Source: Leptotrichia massiliensis (GTDB taxonomy: Bacteria > Fusobacteriota > Fusobacteriia > Fusobacteriales > Leptotrichiaceae). Taken from it: a DNA stretch of 64,000 nt. The DNA is taken from contig NZ_FNVZ01000005.1 of assembly GCF_900104625.1 (NCBI RefSeq), positions 1,364,001-1,428,000 of the forward strand. Direction: 5' to 3'. Positions within the stretch are counted from its first letter, which is position 1. Every line of letters begins with the position of its first letter. The notes beneath the pieces are model-generated. The model worked only from the letters and a program-made list of their open reading frames with translations, had not been told where the DNA came from and ran no database searches. Shown piece after piece: positions 53,036 to 61,029 of this stretch. Both the position numbers and the translations under genes were made by a program.

Positions 53036-53942
53036 CTATCGCCTCCTTAATAGAAAGAGCAACTTTTTCAGCAACTGTAACTGTAACTGCATTTCCAAAT
53101 TGTCTATATGCTTGAGTATCAGAAACAATAATTTCAAAGTTTTCAGGAAATCCTTGAAGCCTTGCTGCTTCTCTTGGAGTTAATCTTCTAATCCTACCGT
53201 TATCTGTGATATAGTTATCTTGTGAAGCACGATGCATCTTATGCATTGTTGAACATAAAGGTCTAGCAATTTTTAAATCAATTTCAGTTTTTGCTTTATA
53301 ATTTTTTGTTCCCGAAGAAAGAATAGTGGGAATTATTTTTTCTGATAAAAAATACTTTTCATCTACATTTTTTTCTAATAAATCTTGCATTGTTTTATCT
53401 AATTTTACTTCTTTTGGAAATTCAAAATTTATCTCTTTATCTAAGAAACATACTATAAAAACTCTGTTTCTTATTTGTGGAATACCATAGTCAGCAGTAT
53501 TTAAGACTTTATAAAAAATATTATATCCCAAGCCTTCAAGTGATTTTTTTATAATTTTAAAAGTATTTCCCTTATCATGAGTAAGTAACCTTTTTACATT
53601 TTCAAGTACAATAACTTTAGGAAGATTACCTCTTTGTTTTTGATTTCTAATAATTTCTAATATTCTAAAAAAAAGTGTTCCTCTTGTGTCTCCAAAACCT
53701 AATTCTGAACCCATTATACTAAAAGGTTGACACGGAAATCCACCGATTATAACCTCTGTTAATGGTATGGAATTTAAATCGATTTCAGTTATATCTCCGA
53801 GAACAACATGTTCTCCTACATTTTTTTTATAAGATTCGACTGCAAACTTATCAGAATCATTAGCCCAAACTATATCAAAACCAACATTTTTAAAACCTAA
53901 ATCTAATCCCCCAGCACCACAAAAAAGTGATATTGTTTTCAT
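53028..53942 (-). CDS. DNA (cytosine-5-)-methyltransferase, first of the pair
   Basis: A 304-residue m5C methyltransferase. Motifs: I (FCGAGGLDLGF, at residue 7), IV (GGFPCQPFS, catalytic Cys71), VI (VLENVKRLL), VIII (QIRNRVF), IX (RRLTPREAARLQGFP) and X (QFGNAVTVTVAEK). Protects host DNA from the partner nuclease. It is the first gene of the operon and follows AAAGGAAG. No C (controller) protein gene is adjacent. Confidence 0.94.
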   Translation of the reverse strand: MKTISLFCGAGGLDLGFKNVGFDIVWANDSDKFAVESYKKNVGEHVVLGDITEIDLNSIPLTEVIIGGFPCQPFSIMGSELGFGDTRGTLFFRILEIIRNQKQRGNLPKVIVLENVKRLLTHDKGNTFKIIKKSLEGLGYNIFYKVLNTADYGIPQIRNRVFIVCFLDKEINFEFPKEVKLDKTMQDLLEKNVDEKYFLSEKIIPTILSSGTKNYKAKTEIDLKIARPLCSTMHKMHRASQDNYITDNGRIRRLTPREAARLQGFPENFEIIVSDTQAYRQFGNAVTVTVAEKVALSIKEAIDV

Positions 53943-54005
53943 TGATACTTCCTTTCACACATTCTGTCGCAAAACTTAAAAAATTTTAGCAATATGTCAG
54001 TTGTA

Positions 54006-54055
54006 ATATTTTTAGTCTTTATTGTTTATAATGCAAAACTATTCGCTAAAAATAT
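54006..54055. promoter_or_regulatory. Inverted repeat upstream of the restriction-modification operon
   Basis: ATATTTTTAG (54006-54015) and CTAAAAATAT (54046-54055) are perfect 10-bp arms with a 30-base spacer. A minus-strand TATAAA (54030-54025) sits between the arms as a possible -10. A regulatory role is inferred. Confidence 0.35.
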
Positions 54056-54087
54056 CATAATTAATTTTTTTATACATATATTTTAAA

Positions 54088-54114
54088 AACCTTACATTTA
54101 TTTTATGTAAGGTT
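54088..54114 (-). terminator. Terminator of the pdh-lplA operon
   Basis: Minus-strand AACCTTACAT and ATGTAAGGTT form a perfect 10-bp stem with a 7-base loop, followed by TTTAAAATATATG. Confidence 0.8.
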
Positions 54115-54187
54115 ATCAAATTATTATAATACTTTATTTTAATTTAGTATATCATTTTATACTAAATTTATCAATTAAAATTTCTGT

Positions 54188-55180
54188 TTATTCCACAATA
54201 ACTTCCACAACTTCATCCACCGTAAACCTAGAAAAATATTCACCAATATCAACTGTTTCCAATTTTTCTTTCACAGCTTCCCTTGTATATTTAGTATCTT
54301 TCAATAAATTCTCAATTTCACTCAAATCTTCATTTTTACCAAAGAAATCTCCATAGAATTTGATATTTTTAATTCTAGAGTTTTCTACTGTGGCAAAAAT
54401 TTGGATTTTACCATTTTCAAATCTCTTTCCTCTAGTTATATTAAATTCTGGCGACTCTCCGTAATTCCATTCCCAGCTTCTCTTAATTTCAGCTCTCTTG
54501 GAAATGTAATCCAGCTCTTCTTGGCTAAAAACATACTCTTTCATATCTGGATACTGTTTTTTCATATATTCCATTATTTTTTCACCAAATTCGTTTACTG
54601 TGATTGGCTGTTTCAAATGAGGAAGTATGTTTGTAACACGGCTTCTTACTGATTTTACGCCTTTTGACTCAATTTTATCCTTTGAAACTTTCAGTGCATT
54701 TCCCAGTTCTCCAAAATTTACATCAAATAATAGACAACCATGGTGCATTACACGCCCTTTTATATATGCTTGAGCATTTCCACAAAATTTCTGTCCATCT
54801 ATTTCTAAGTCATTTCTACCTGTAAATTCGGCTTTTACGCCCAATTCTGCCAAAGTTTCTATAATTGGCTTTGAAAATTCCTTAAAGTTAAAGCCTTCCT
54901 TGTCTTCTTGCTTATTGGAAATTATCGTATAGTTTAGATTGTTTAAATCGTGGTAAACTGCACCTCCGCCAGAAATTCTACGGACAACATGGATTCCTTT
55001 TTCACGAGTATATTCTGTATTTATCTCTTCAATTGTGTTCTGATATTTGCCAACAACAATTGTCGGTTCATTTATCCAAAGCAAAAATATTTCATCAATA
55101 TCACGTAACTGCTTAAAGCAGTACTCTTCCAAAGCAATGTTAAATGCTGGATCATTGGAATTATTAATATAATATTTCAT
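54188..55180 (-). CDS. lplA: Lipoate-protein ligase A
   Basis: Salvages free lipoate and attaches it to the lipoyl domain of dehydrogenases. The protein of 330 residues has the family motifs WINEPTIVVGKYQNT near 40, RRISGGGAVYHDLNNLNYT near 70 with the adenylate-binding glycines, and DLEIDGQKFCGNAQAY near 125. ATG 55180 is used; the in-frame TTG at 55189 is poorly placed. It is the last gene of the dehydrogenase operon, 38 bases after lpdA, so its target is probably the single lipoyl domain on E3. Confidence 0.94.
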   Translation of the reverse strand: MKYYINNSNDPAFNIALEEYCFKQLRDIDEIFLLWINEPTIVVGKYQNTIEEINTEYTREKGIHVVRRISGGGAVYHDLNNLNYTIISNKQEDKEGFNFKEFSKPIIETLAELGVKAEFTGRNDLEIDGQKFCGNAQAYIKGRVMHHGCLLFDVNFGELGNALKVSKDKIESKGVKSVRSRVTNILPHLKQPITVNEFGEKIMEYMKKQYPDMKEYVFSQEELDYISKRAEIKRSWEWNYGESPEFNITRGKRFENGKIQIFATVENSRIKNIKFYGDFFGKNEDLSEIENLLKDTKYTREAVKEKLETVDIGEYFSRFTVDEVVEVIVE

Positions 55181-55218
55181 ATTTTGCAAATTCCTTTCAA
55201 AATTTATTTTTTACCTTT

Positions 55219-56949
55219 TTATTTTCTCTTTTTAGGTAAATGAATTGCTTCATCAAGTGCGTCTGCACATGCTTCAAATACAGCTTCTGAATAAGTTGGG
55301 TGTGCGTAAATTGTCTTGATTACTTCGTCAACTGTAATTTCCATTGCCATAAGTCCTGATGCCTCGTTAATCATTTCTGCCGCTGAAGGTCCTACAATAT
55401 GCACTCCTAAAATTTCTCCATATTTCTTATCTGTAATAACTTTTGCAAATCCTGCTGTTTCTCCAGATGCCAATGCCCTTCCATTTGCTGCAAATTGGAA
55501 TTTACCAACTTTAATATCATATTTTTCTCTTGCCTCATCTTCTGTTAATCCAACCATTGCCACTTCCGGCACTGTGTAGATTGCCGATGGAGTTGTTTCA
55601 AGTCTGATTTCTCTATGGTTTCCTTGAACCGCATTTTCAGCTGCAACTTCTCCCATTCTAAATGCTGCATGAGCAAGCATCTTAATTCCATTTATATCTC
55701 CAGGTGCATAAATTCCTAATATACTTGTTTCCATATATTTATCAACTTTGATTCGACCTTTTTCCATTTCCAGTTCAAGCTCTCCAACAGCTTCCAAGTC
55801 AGGTACTCTTCCTATTGACAATAGCGCTTTTTCAGCAACGATGTCATCGTGTCCATCAACTTTAATTGTTAAGTTATGTCCATCATCTACAATTTCCTTA
55901 ATTTGTGTAGAAGTCAATATTTTCATTCCTTTTTTCTCAAGTTCTTTTCTAAGCACAGCTGATGATTCCCTGTCTACTCCTGGCACAATTCTATCCATCA
56001 TTTCTACAACTGTAACTTCACTTCCAAATGATAAGAATACTTGTCCAAGTTCGATTCCAACAACTCCTCCACCAATTACAGTAAGTGATTTAGGTATTTG
56101 CTGTAAATCTAAAATATCATCACTTGTAAGCACTTTATTGCTTTCAATTCCAGGAATATTTATTTTACTAACTTTTGATCCACCAGCCAAAATAATTTTA
56201 TCAGTTCGTAAAACAGTTTCACCATTTACAACGACATCTTTATCCTTGTTGATTTTCCCGATTCCATTATACATTTTAATTTCATTACTCTTTAGAAGTC
56301 CTCTTACACCATTTGTTAATGTTTTAACAATTTCATTTTTCAACTGCACAACTTTTGGCATGTCAATTGTGTATTTTTCACTTTCCAAAATAATTCCTCT
56401 TTTACTTGCCATTTCGATACCTTCGATAATTTCAGCATTTTTAAGGAATGTTTTTGTAGGAATACATCCTTTGTTCAGGCAAGTTCCACCAAATTCACTT
56501 TTTTCCACAACTGCCACTTTTGCACCAAGTTGAGCTGCACGGATTGCCGCTACATATCCAGCAGGTCCTCCACCAATTACAACAATATCAAATTCATCTT
56601 CTGCTTTTTCTTTTTTAGGTTCACTAGCCGCAGCCGCTTTTTCTGGTGCTGGTTGAGAAGCTGTATTTTCTGGTGCTGAATTTGCTGAACCTGCTTCTGG
56701 AGCCACTTCTCCTTCTGCACCGATATATCCGATAATTTCAGTAACAGGTACTGTTTCTCCATCTCCTTTTACTATTTTTATCAAGTATCCTGATTCTTCT
56801 GCTTCCAGTTCCATACTTGTCTTATCTGTCATTATTTCAAGTAAAATTTCCCCTGCTTCTACTTTTTCCCCTTCTTTTTTATTCCATTTTATAATCTGCC
56901 CTTCCGTCATATCAATTCCGGCTTTAGGCATTATCACTTCAGTAGCCAT
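55219..56949 (-). CDS. lpdA: Dihydrolipoamide dehydrogenase with N-terminal lipoyl domain (E3)
   Basis: A flavoprotein of 576 residues that reoxidises dihydrolipoamide with NAD+. The N-terminal 75 residues form a lipoyl domain with the lipoylation site Lys43 in EIMTDKTSMEL, joined by an Ala/Pro-rich linker (about 80-112) to the E3 core: FAD motif VVIGGGPAGYVAAIRAAQLG, redox-active GGTCLNKGCIP, NAD motif TVIGGGVVGIELGQVFLSFG and the C-terminal AHPTYSEAVFE with the active-site histidine. This lipoyl domain is the only one in the operon. The long antisense frame over it (55748-56533) is a shadow. Confidence 0.96.
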   Translation of the reverse strand: MATEVIMPKAGIDMTEGQIIKWNKKEGEKVEAGEILLEIMTDKTSMELEAEESGYLIKIVKGDGETVPVTEIIGYIGAEGEVAPEAGSANSAPENTASQPAPEKAAAASEPKKEKAEDEFDIVVIGGGPAGYVAAIRAAQLGAKVAVVEKSEFGGTCLNKGCIPTKTFLKNAEIIEGIEMASKRGIILESEKYTIDMPKVVQLKNEIVKTLTNGVRGLLKSNEIKMYNGIGKINKDKDVVVNGETVLRTDKIILAGGSKVSKINIPGIESNKVLTSDDILDLQQIPKSLTVIGGGVVGIELGQVFLSFGSEVTVVEMMDRIVPGVDRESSAVLRKELEKKGMKILTSTQIKEIVDDGHNLTIKVDGHDDIVAEKALLSIGRVPDLEAVGELELEMEKGRIKVDKYMETSILGIYAPGDINGIKMLAHAAFRMGEVAAENAVQGNHREIRLETTPSAIYTVPEVAMVGLTEDEAREKYDIKVGKFQFAANGRALASGETAGFAKVITDKKYGEILGVHIVGPSAAEMINEASGLMAMEITVDEVIKTIYAHPTYSEAVFEACADALDEAIHLPKKRK

Positions 56950-57033
56950 TTAATTTCACTCCTTATACTAAAATAATTTTACGTTTTTTATTTTCTAATT
57001 CCATAAGTTCCACTTTAATTTTTTTATGTTAAA

Positions 57034-58068
57034 CTAAATTAACAAAGCGATTGGATTTTCCAAAGCATTTTTCAAGTCTTGCATAAATTTAGCTCCCGCA
57101 AGTCCATCTACCACTCTGTGATCAATTGTAAGTGTTAAAGTCATCATTGGACGAACTGTAATTTCGCCATTTACAACAACAGGCTTTTCAACTGTAGAAG
57201 AAACTCCCAAGATTGCTGAATTTGGCTGATTTATTATTGGATTAAAGCTTTGCACTCCAAACATTCCAAGATTACTGATTGTAAATGTACTTCCACTTTG
57301 TTCATCAGGCGTCAACTTCATATCTAATGCTTTTTTCACTATCTTCTTAGATTCAACAACTAATTCGCTAAGTGTCATTTTATCTGCACCTTTTACAACA
57401 GGTACAAGAAGTCCACCATCAAATCCTACTGCAATCGCTAAGTTTACATAATTATGCAGAATAATTTGTGTTCCGTCTTCCGATAGACTTGAATTTACAA
57501 ATTTGTGCTTCAATAAAGTCTTGATTACTGCAAACGAAATAATATCTGTTATTGTTATTTTTTTACCTGTACTTTCCAAGATTGTATCCAATATTTTTTT
57601 TCTAAGTGCAATAGTTTCCGTCATGTCAATTTCATAATTAAGTGCAAATGTAGGTGCAGTCAGGTAACTTTCTGTCATACGTTTTGAAATAACTTTTCTC
57701 ATTGCCGTCATTGGCACGATTTCTATATCCTGCTGTGCAACTGCTTTTTCTTCTGCAACAACAGCCTTTTCATGTCTTGCCAAGTCTTCTGTTTCCTGTG
57801 GCTTAGCAATCAATTTCAAAATATCATCCCGCATTATTTTCCCATTATGCCCTGTTCCAACAACATTTTCAAGTTCAATGTTATGATCTAATGCTATTTT
57901 TCTAGCAAGGGGCGATATTCTTACGTGCTTTTCAAATTTAAATGTTTCCACATCTTCCTTATGAACACGTCCATTTGCTCCACTGCCTTTTACAAGAAAA
58001 AGATCAAGTCCCATCTGCTGTGCTAATTTACGTGCCGCAGGAGTGGCTCTTAACTCATTATTTTCCAT
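57034..58068 (-). CDS. Dihydrolipoamide acetyltransferase (E2) with two subunit-binding domains and no lipoyl domain
   Basis: The E2 core of the complex, 344 residues. Two peripheral subunit-binding domains come first: residues about 6-43 (RATPAARKLAQQMGLDLFLV) and about 49-87 (RISPLARKIALDHNIELENV), then a linker and the catalytic domain (from about 115), ending with DHRVVDGLAGAKF, where His317 is the catalytic histidine. No lipoyl domain is present, although E2 proteins normally start with one or more. GAAAGGAAA precedes the start and only 38 bases separate it from E1 beta, so no upstream part is missing. It probably works with the lipoyl domain on E3. Confidence 0.9.
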   Translation of the reverse strand: MENNELRATPAARKLAQQMGLDLFLVKGSGANGRVHKEDVETFKFEKHVRISPLARKIALDHNIELENVVGTGHNGKIMRDDILKLIAKPQETEDLARHEKAVVAEEKAVAQQDIEIVPMTAMRKVISKRMTESYLTAPTFALNYEIDMTETIALRKKILDTILESTGKKITITDIISFAVIKTLLKHKFVNSSLSEDGTQIILHNYVNLAIAVGFDGGLLVPVVKGADKMTLSELVVESKKIVKKALDMKLTPDEQSGSTFTISNLGMFGVQSFNPIINQPNSAILGVSSTVEKPVVVNGEITVRPMMTLTLTIDHRVVDGLAGAKFMQDLKNALENPIALLI

Positions 58069-58106
58069 AGCTTTTTCCTTTCTTTTTTATATTATTTTTA
58101 CTATCT

Positions 58107-59099
58107 TTACTGTTTATTTTTTACTTTTCTAATTGCTTCTACAATTTTTTCCACGCTTGGAACCATTGCTGTTTCAAGAGCGTGATTATAAGGTATCGGT
58201 ACATCTTCTCCAGCTAACCTCACAATTGGATGATCCAAATAGTCAAATGTGTCACTTTCTGAAATAATTGCAGAGATTTCTCCAATAAATCCACTTGTTT
58301 TGTGAGCATCATTTACTAAAATTACTCTTCCTGTTTTTTTAACAGAATTCAAAATAATTTCCTTGTCTAGCGGAATCAATGTTCTAGGATCCACCACTTC
58401 TACGCTAATCCCTTCACTTTCTGCAATTTCCGCCGCCTTCATTACTCTTTCCAGCATTCTTCCATAAGTTACAATTGTAATATCTTTTCCTTCTTTTTTA
58501 ATTTCTCCTTTTCCTAGCGGAATAATAAATTCAGGATCTGTAGGAACTTCACCTTTCATATTGTATTGTGCTTTATATTCAAGGAAAATTACTGGGTTAT
58601 TATCACGAATTGCTGATTTTAAAAGCCCTTTTACATCTGCAGGTGTCCCCGGTGCAACAACTTTTACTCCTGGAATGTGAGTAAACCAAGACTCAAGTGA
58701 CTGTGAATGCTGTGCTGCCGATCCAACTCCAGAACCTGCCGCACATCTGAAAGTTACAGGCACTTGCCCTTTTCCACCAAACATATATCTAGTTTTTGCC
58801 GCCTGATTTATAATGTTATCCATCATATAAACAATAAAATCCATGAATGTTACATCAACTATTGGACGAAGCCCTGTCATTGCCGCACCAATCGCAGCTC
58901 CAGAAATTGCAGATTCTGAAATTGGCATATCTTTTATTCTTTCTGGTCCAAATTCTTCCAGCATTCCAACCGATGTTCCAAAATCTCCTCCAAAAATTCC
59001 TACATCTTCTCCCATTAAAAATACATTTTCATCTTTTCTCATCTCTTCCGACATTGCTGTAATAATTGCCTCTTTTACAGACATCAACTTTGTTTCCAT
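58107..59099 (-). CDS. 2-oxoacid (pyruvate or acetoin) dehydrogenase E1 beta subunit
   Basis: A 330-residue transketolase-type subunit. Landmarks are MSVKEAIITAMSEEMRKDEN followed by VFLMGEDVGIFGGDFGTS at the start with the ThDP-binding glutamate, the CAAGSGVGSAAQHSQSLESW block near 125, and the C-terminal transketolase domain (VVDPRTLIPLDKEIILNSVK). It pairs with the alpha subunit encoded 14 bases upstream. The substrate may be pyruvate or acetoin; both families share these features. Confidence 0.93.
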   Translation of the reverse strand: METKLMSVKEAIITAMSEEMRKDENVFLMGEDVGIFGGDFGTSVGMLEEFGPERIKDMPISESAISGAAIGAAMTGLRPIVDVTFMDFIVYMMDNIINQAAKTRYMFGGKGQVPVTFRCAAGSGVGSAAQHSQSLESWFTHIPGVKVVAPGTPADVKGLLKSAIRDNNPVIFLEYKAQYNMKGEVPTDPEFIIPLGKGEIKKEGKDITIVTYGRMLERVMKAAEIAESEGISVEVVDPRTLIPLDKEIILNSVKKTGRVILVNDAHKTSGFIGEISAIISESDTFDYLDHPIVRLAGEDVPIPYNHALETAMVPSVEKIVEAIRKVKNKQ

Positions 59100-59113
59100 C
59101 TTTATCTCCTTTT

Positions 59114-60079
59114 CTAATTTGCAAATATATCTTCAAATGCAGATTCCAAAGTAGGTTCTGGACTATTTTTCGCAAATTCCACTGCATCTTCAATCTGTTT
59201 TTTCGATTTTTGTTCAAGTTCTACTAATTCTTCCTCTGTTGCAATATTATTTTCAAGCAAGTAATTTCTAAATTTTAAGTTAGGATCTTTTAACTTCCAT
59301 CCGTCAACTTCCTCTTTTGTTCTATATTTTCCTGGATCTGAACTAGAATGTCCAAACCATCTGTAAGTTATGCTTTCAATGAAGACTGGTCCTTTTCCTT
59401 CTCTTACATGCTCCACAGCCTTTTCAAACGTTTCATATACTGACAGAACATCATTTCCATCTTCAATAAAATATCCTGGCATTCCATAAGCCGCAGCCCT
59501 TTTATACAAATGTTCCACTTTTGTAACTTTATTAATTGACGTACTGATTCCATAACCGTTATTAATTGAATAAAATATAACAGGAACATTCCATACTGAT
59601 GCCAAATTCATAGCCTCATGAAAACTTCCTTCATTTGTGGCTCCATCTCCAAAGAAACAAACTACAATTTTTCCAGTATTTTTTACTTTTTGAGTATAAG
59701 CCGCACCAACTGCCATTCCGTGTCCACCACCAACAATTCCATTTGCTCCCAAGTTTCCACTTTCTAAATCGGCAATGTGCATTGAACCACCTTTACCTTT
59801 ACAAGTTCCAGTGGCCTTTCCCATAATTTCAGCCATCATCCCATTCAAGTCAATCCCTTTAGCGATAACCTGCCCATGTCCTCTATGATTAGATGTTATC
59901 AAATCATCAGCATTCAATGCCGCAATAGCACCAACATTCGCCGCTTCTTCTCCTACTGACAAATGTGTCATTCCAGGCACCATTCCTCTTTTTACAAGCT
60001 GATTTACCTTCAAATCAAAATTTCTTATACTGAGCATTCGTTCATAAATATTCAGCAATTTACCTTTTGACAATTCCAT
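59114..60079 (-). CDS. 2-oxoacid (pyruvate or acetoin) dehydrogenase E1 alpha subunit
   Basis: A 321-residue thiamine-diphosphate subunit. Landmarks: HLSVGEEAANVGAIAAL near 45, HRGHGQVIAKG near 75, GGSMHIADLESGNLGANGIV near 110, and the ThDP/Mg motif GDGATNEGSFHEAMNLASVW near 155. ATG 60079 is chosen because GGAGG lies 6 bases upstream; the ATGs at 60088 and 60097 lack that. First gene of E1 alpha-E1 beta-E2-E3-lplA. Supplies acetyl-CoA and NADH. Confidence 0.93.
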   Translation of the reverse strand: MELSKGKLLNIYERMLSIRNFDLKVNQLVKRGMVPGMTHLSVGEEAANVGAIAALNADDLITSNHRGHGQVIAKGIDLNGMMAEIMGKATGTCKGKGGSMHIADLESGNLGANGIVGGGHGMAVGAAYTQKVKNTGKIVVCFFGDGATNEGSFHEAMNLASVWNVPVIFYSINNGYGISTSINKVTKVEHLYKRAAAYGMPGYFIEDGNDVLSVYETFEKAVEHVREGKGPVFIESITYRWFGHSSSDPGKYRTKEEVDGWKLKDPNLKFRNYLLENNIATEEELVELEQKSKKQIEDAVEFAKNSPEPTLESAFEDIFAN

Positions 60080-60158
60080 AATTCCCTCCATTTGCATATT
60101 TTAATTTAATTTTTTCATTTTAGTAAGTAATATTTTGTTTTTCAAAATTTCCTTTTTA

Positions 60159-60187
60159 ATTTTATCATAATTTTGTAACCATTACAA
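60159..60187 (-). promoter_or_regulatory. Promoter and candidate operator of the dehydrogenase operon
   Basis: Minus-strand TTGTAA (60187-60182), 17-base spacer, TAAAAT (60164-60159). The -35 box is one half of a perfect palindrome, TTGTAA-TGG-TTACAA (60187-60173), so a regulator could block it. A second palindrome, CAAATATTTG, lies at 60188-60197. Confidence 0.6.
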
Positions 60188-60253
60188 CAAATATTTGCAA
60201 GTTAAAAAAATATCTTGCATACAATTTTTAACAATAAAAAATATAAAATTTCC

Positions 60254-60282
60254 TTTACATTTTCTAATTTTTCTATTATACT
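60254..60282 (+). promoter_or_regulatory. Promoter of the DIP1984-family gene
   Basis: TTTACA (60254-60259), 17-base spacer, TATACT (60277-60282), 37 bases before the start. Confidence 0.65.
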
Positions 60283-60319
60283 TTAAGTACTAAAAAATTA
60301 AAAATCGGAGGTGTATAGA

Positions 60320-60778
60320 TTGAAAATTGCTGAAGCTCTTATTTTACGTGCAGATATTCAAAAAAGAATTGCACAATTAAAAACAAGACTTAACAATAAT
60401 GCTAAAGTTCAGGAACACGAAGAACCTACTGAAAATCCTCAACATTTATTAACTGAATTAGACAGCTTAATTTCTCAATTAAATGATTTAATAATAAAAA
60501 TAAACAAAACAAATACTCTTTCAAAGATTGATGGAATTTCATTAGTCGAATTAATTGCAAAAAAGGACACACTTTCACAAAAAGCAGGAATCCTGCGTGA
60601 ATTTATAGAAATTGCAAGCCAAAAGATAAATCTTTATTCGACAACGGAAATAAAAGTTTTTAGTACAATCAATGTTCCAGCACAGCAGAAGCAGCTGGAT
60701 AAATTGTCTAAGGAAATTCGTGAAACTGATACAAAATTACAGCAGGCAAACTGGACTATTGATTTGATTGAAGAATAA
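60320..60778 (+). CDS. DIP1984 family (septicolysin-like) protein
   Basis: A 152-residue helical protein. It starts LKIAEALILRADIQKRIAQL and continues with EHEEPTENPQHLLTELDSLI and KINKTNT, the conserved layout of DIP1984/septicolysin proteins, ending LDKLSKEIRETDTKLQQANW. Coiled coil is expected; the biochemical role is not established, and the name septicolysin should not be taken as proof of haemolysis. TTG at 60320 is chosen because CGGAGG lies 8 bases upstream; the GTG at 60311 is inside the spacing. Its promoter is back to back with that of the dehydrogenase operon. Confidence 0.85.
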   Translation: MKIAEALILRADIQKRIAQLKTRLNNNAKVQEHEEPTENPQHLLTELDSLISQLNDLIIKINKTNTLSKIDGISLVELIAKKDTLSQKAGILREFIEIASQKINLYSTTEIKVFSTINVPAQQKQLDKLSKEIRETDTKLQQANWTIDLIEE

Positions 60779-61029
60779 AAAAATATAATTTAAATAAATT
60801 TTAGGTGTAGATATTATTAAGGTGAACATAAACCTTTGGATATTAGGGAAAAAATATCTTACAAGATGAAGTAGTGCGGGGAAATTACAAGAATTATAAT
60901 TAATCCCAGTATTGTTACATTTGTACAAATTACTGTAAATTTTACTACCGTATGTTAATTGATAATATTGAGGTTGGGTTGCGGGATTTATTTTAGTTAT
61001 ACAAAAAATATATAAGGAGAGAAAAATTT
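60779..61029 (+). promoter_or_regulatory. Structured 5' leader of the SstT-like gene
   Basis: A 251-base gap with several possible RNA helices: AAGGT/ACCTT (about 60821-60838), ATCTT/AAGAT, GGG/CCC enclosing an AT-rich arm, TTACA/TGTAA, and GTAGT/ACTAC that would close a multibranch structure (about 60870-60952). It does not match the conserved motifs of riboswitches I know (lysine, glycine, T-box, SAM). A leader function is suggested by position only. Confidence 0.35.

Noticed and set aside
55748-56533. 261-codon open frame on the plus strand inside lpdA
   Set aside because: It is antisense to a clear E3 gene, has a Ser/Pro/Ile-rich composition typical of shadow frames and lacks a ribosome site.
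57034-58106. E2 as a truncated pseudogene
   Set aside because: Both binding domains and the catalytic domain are intact, the start has a good ribosome site and the spacing to E1 beta is normal.
60779-61029. T-box, lysine or glycine riboswitch before the SstT-like gene
   Set aside because: The conserved T-box sequence and lysine/glycine aptamer cores are not found; only an unassigned leader is reported.
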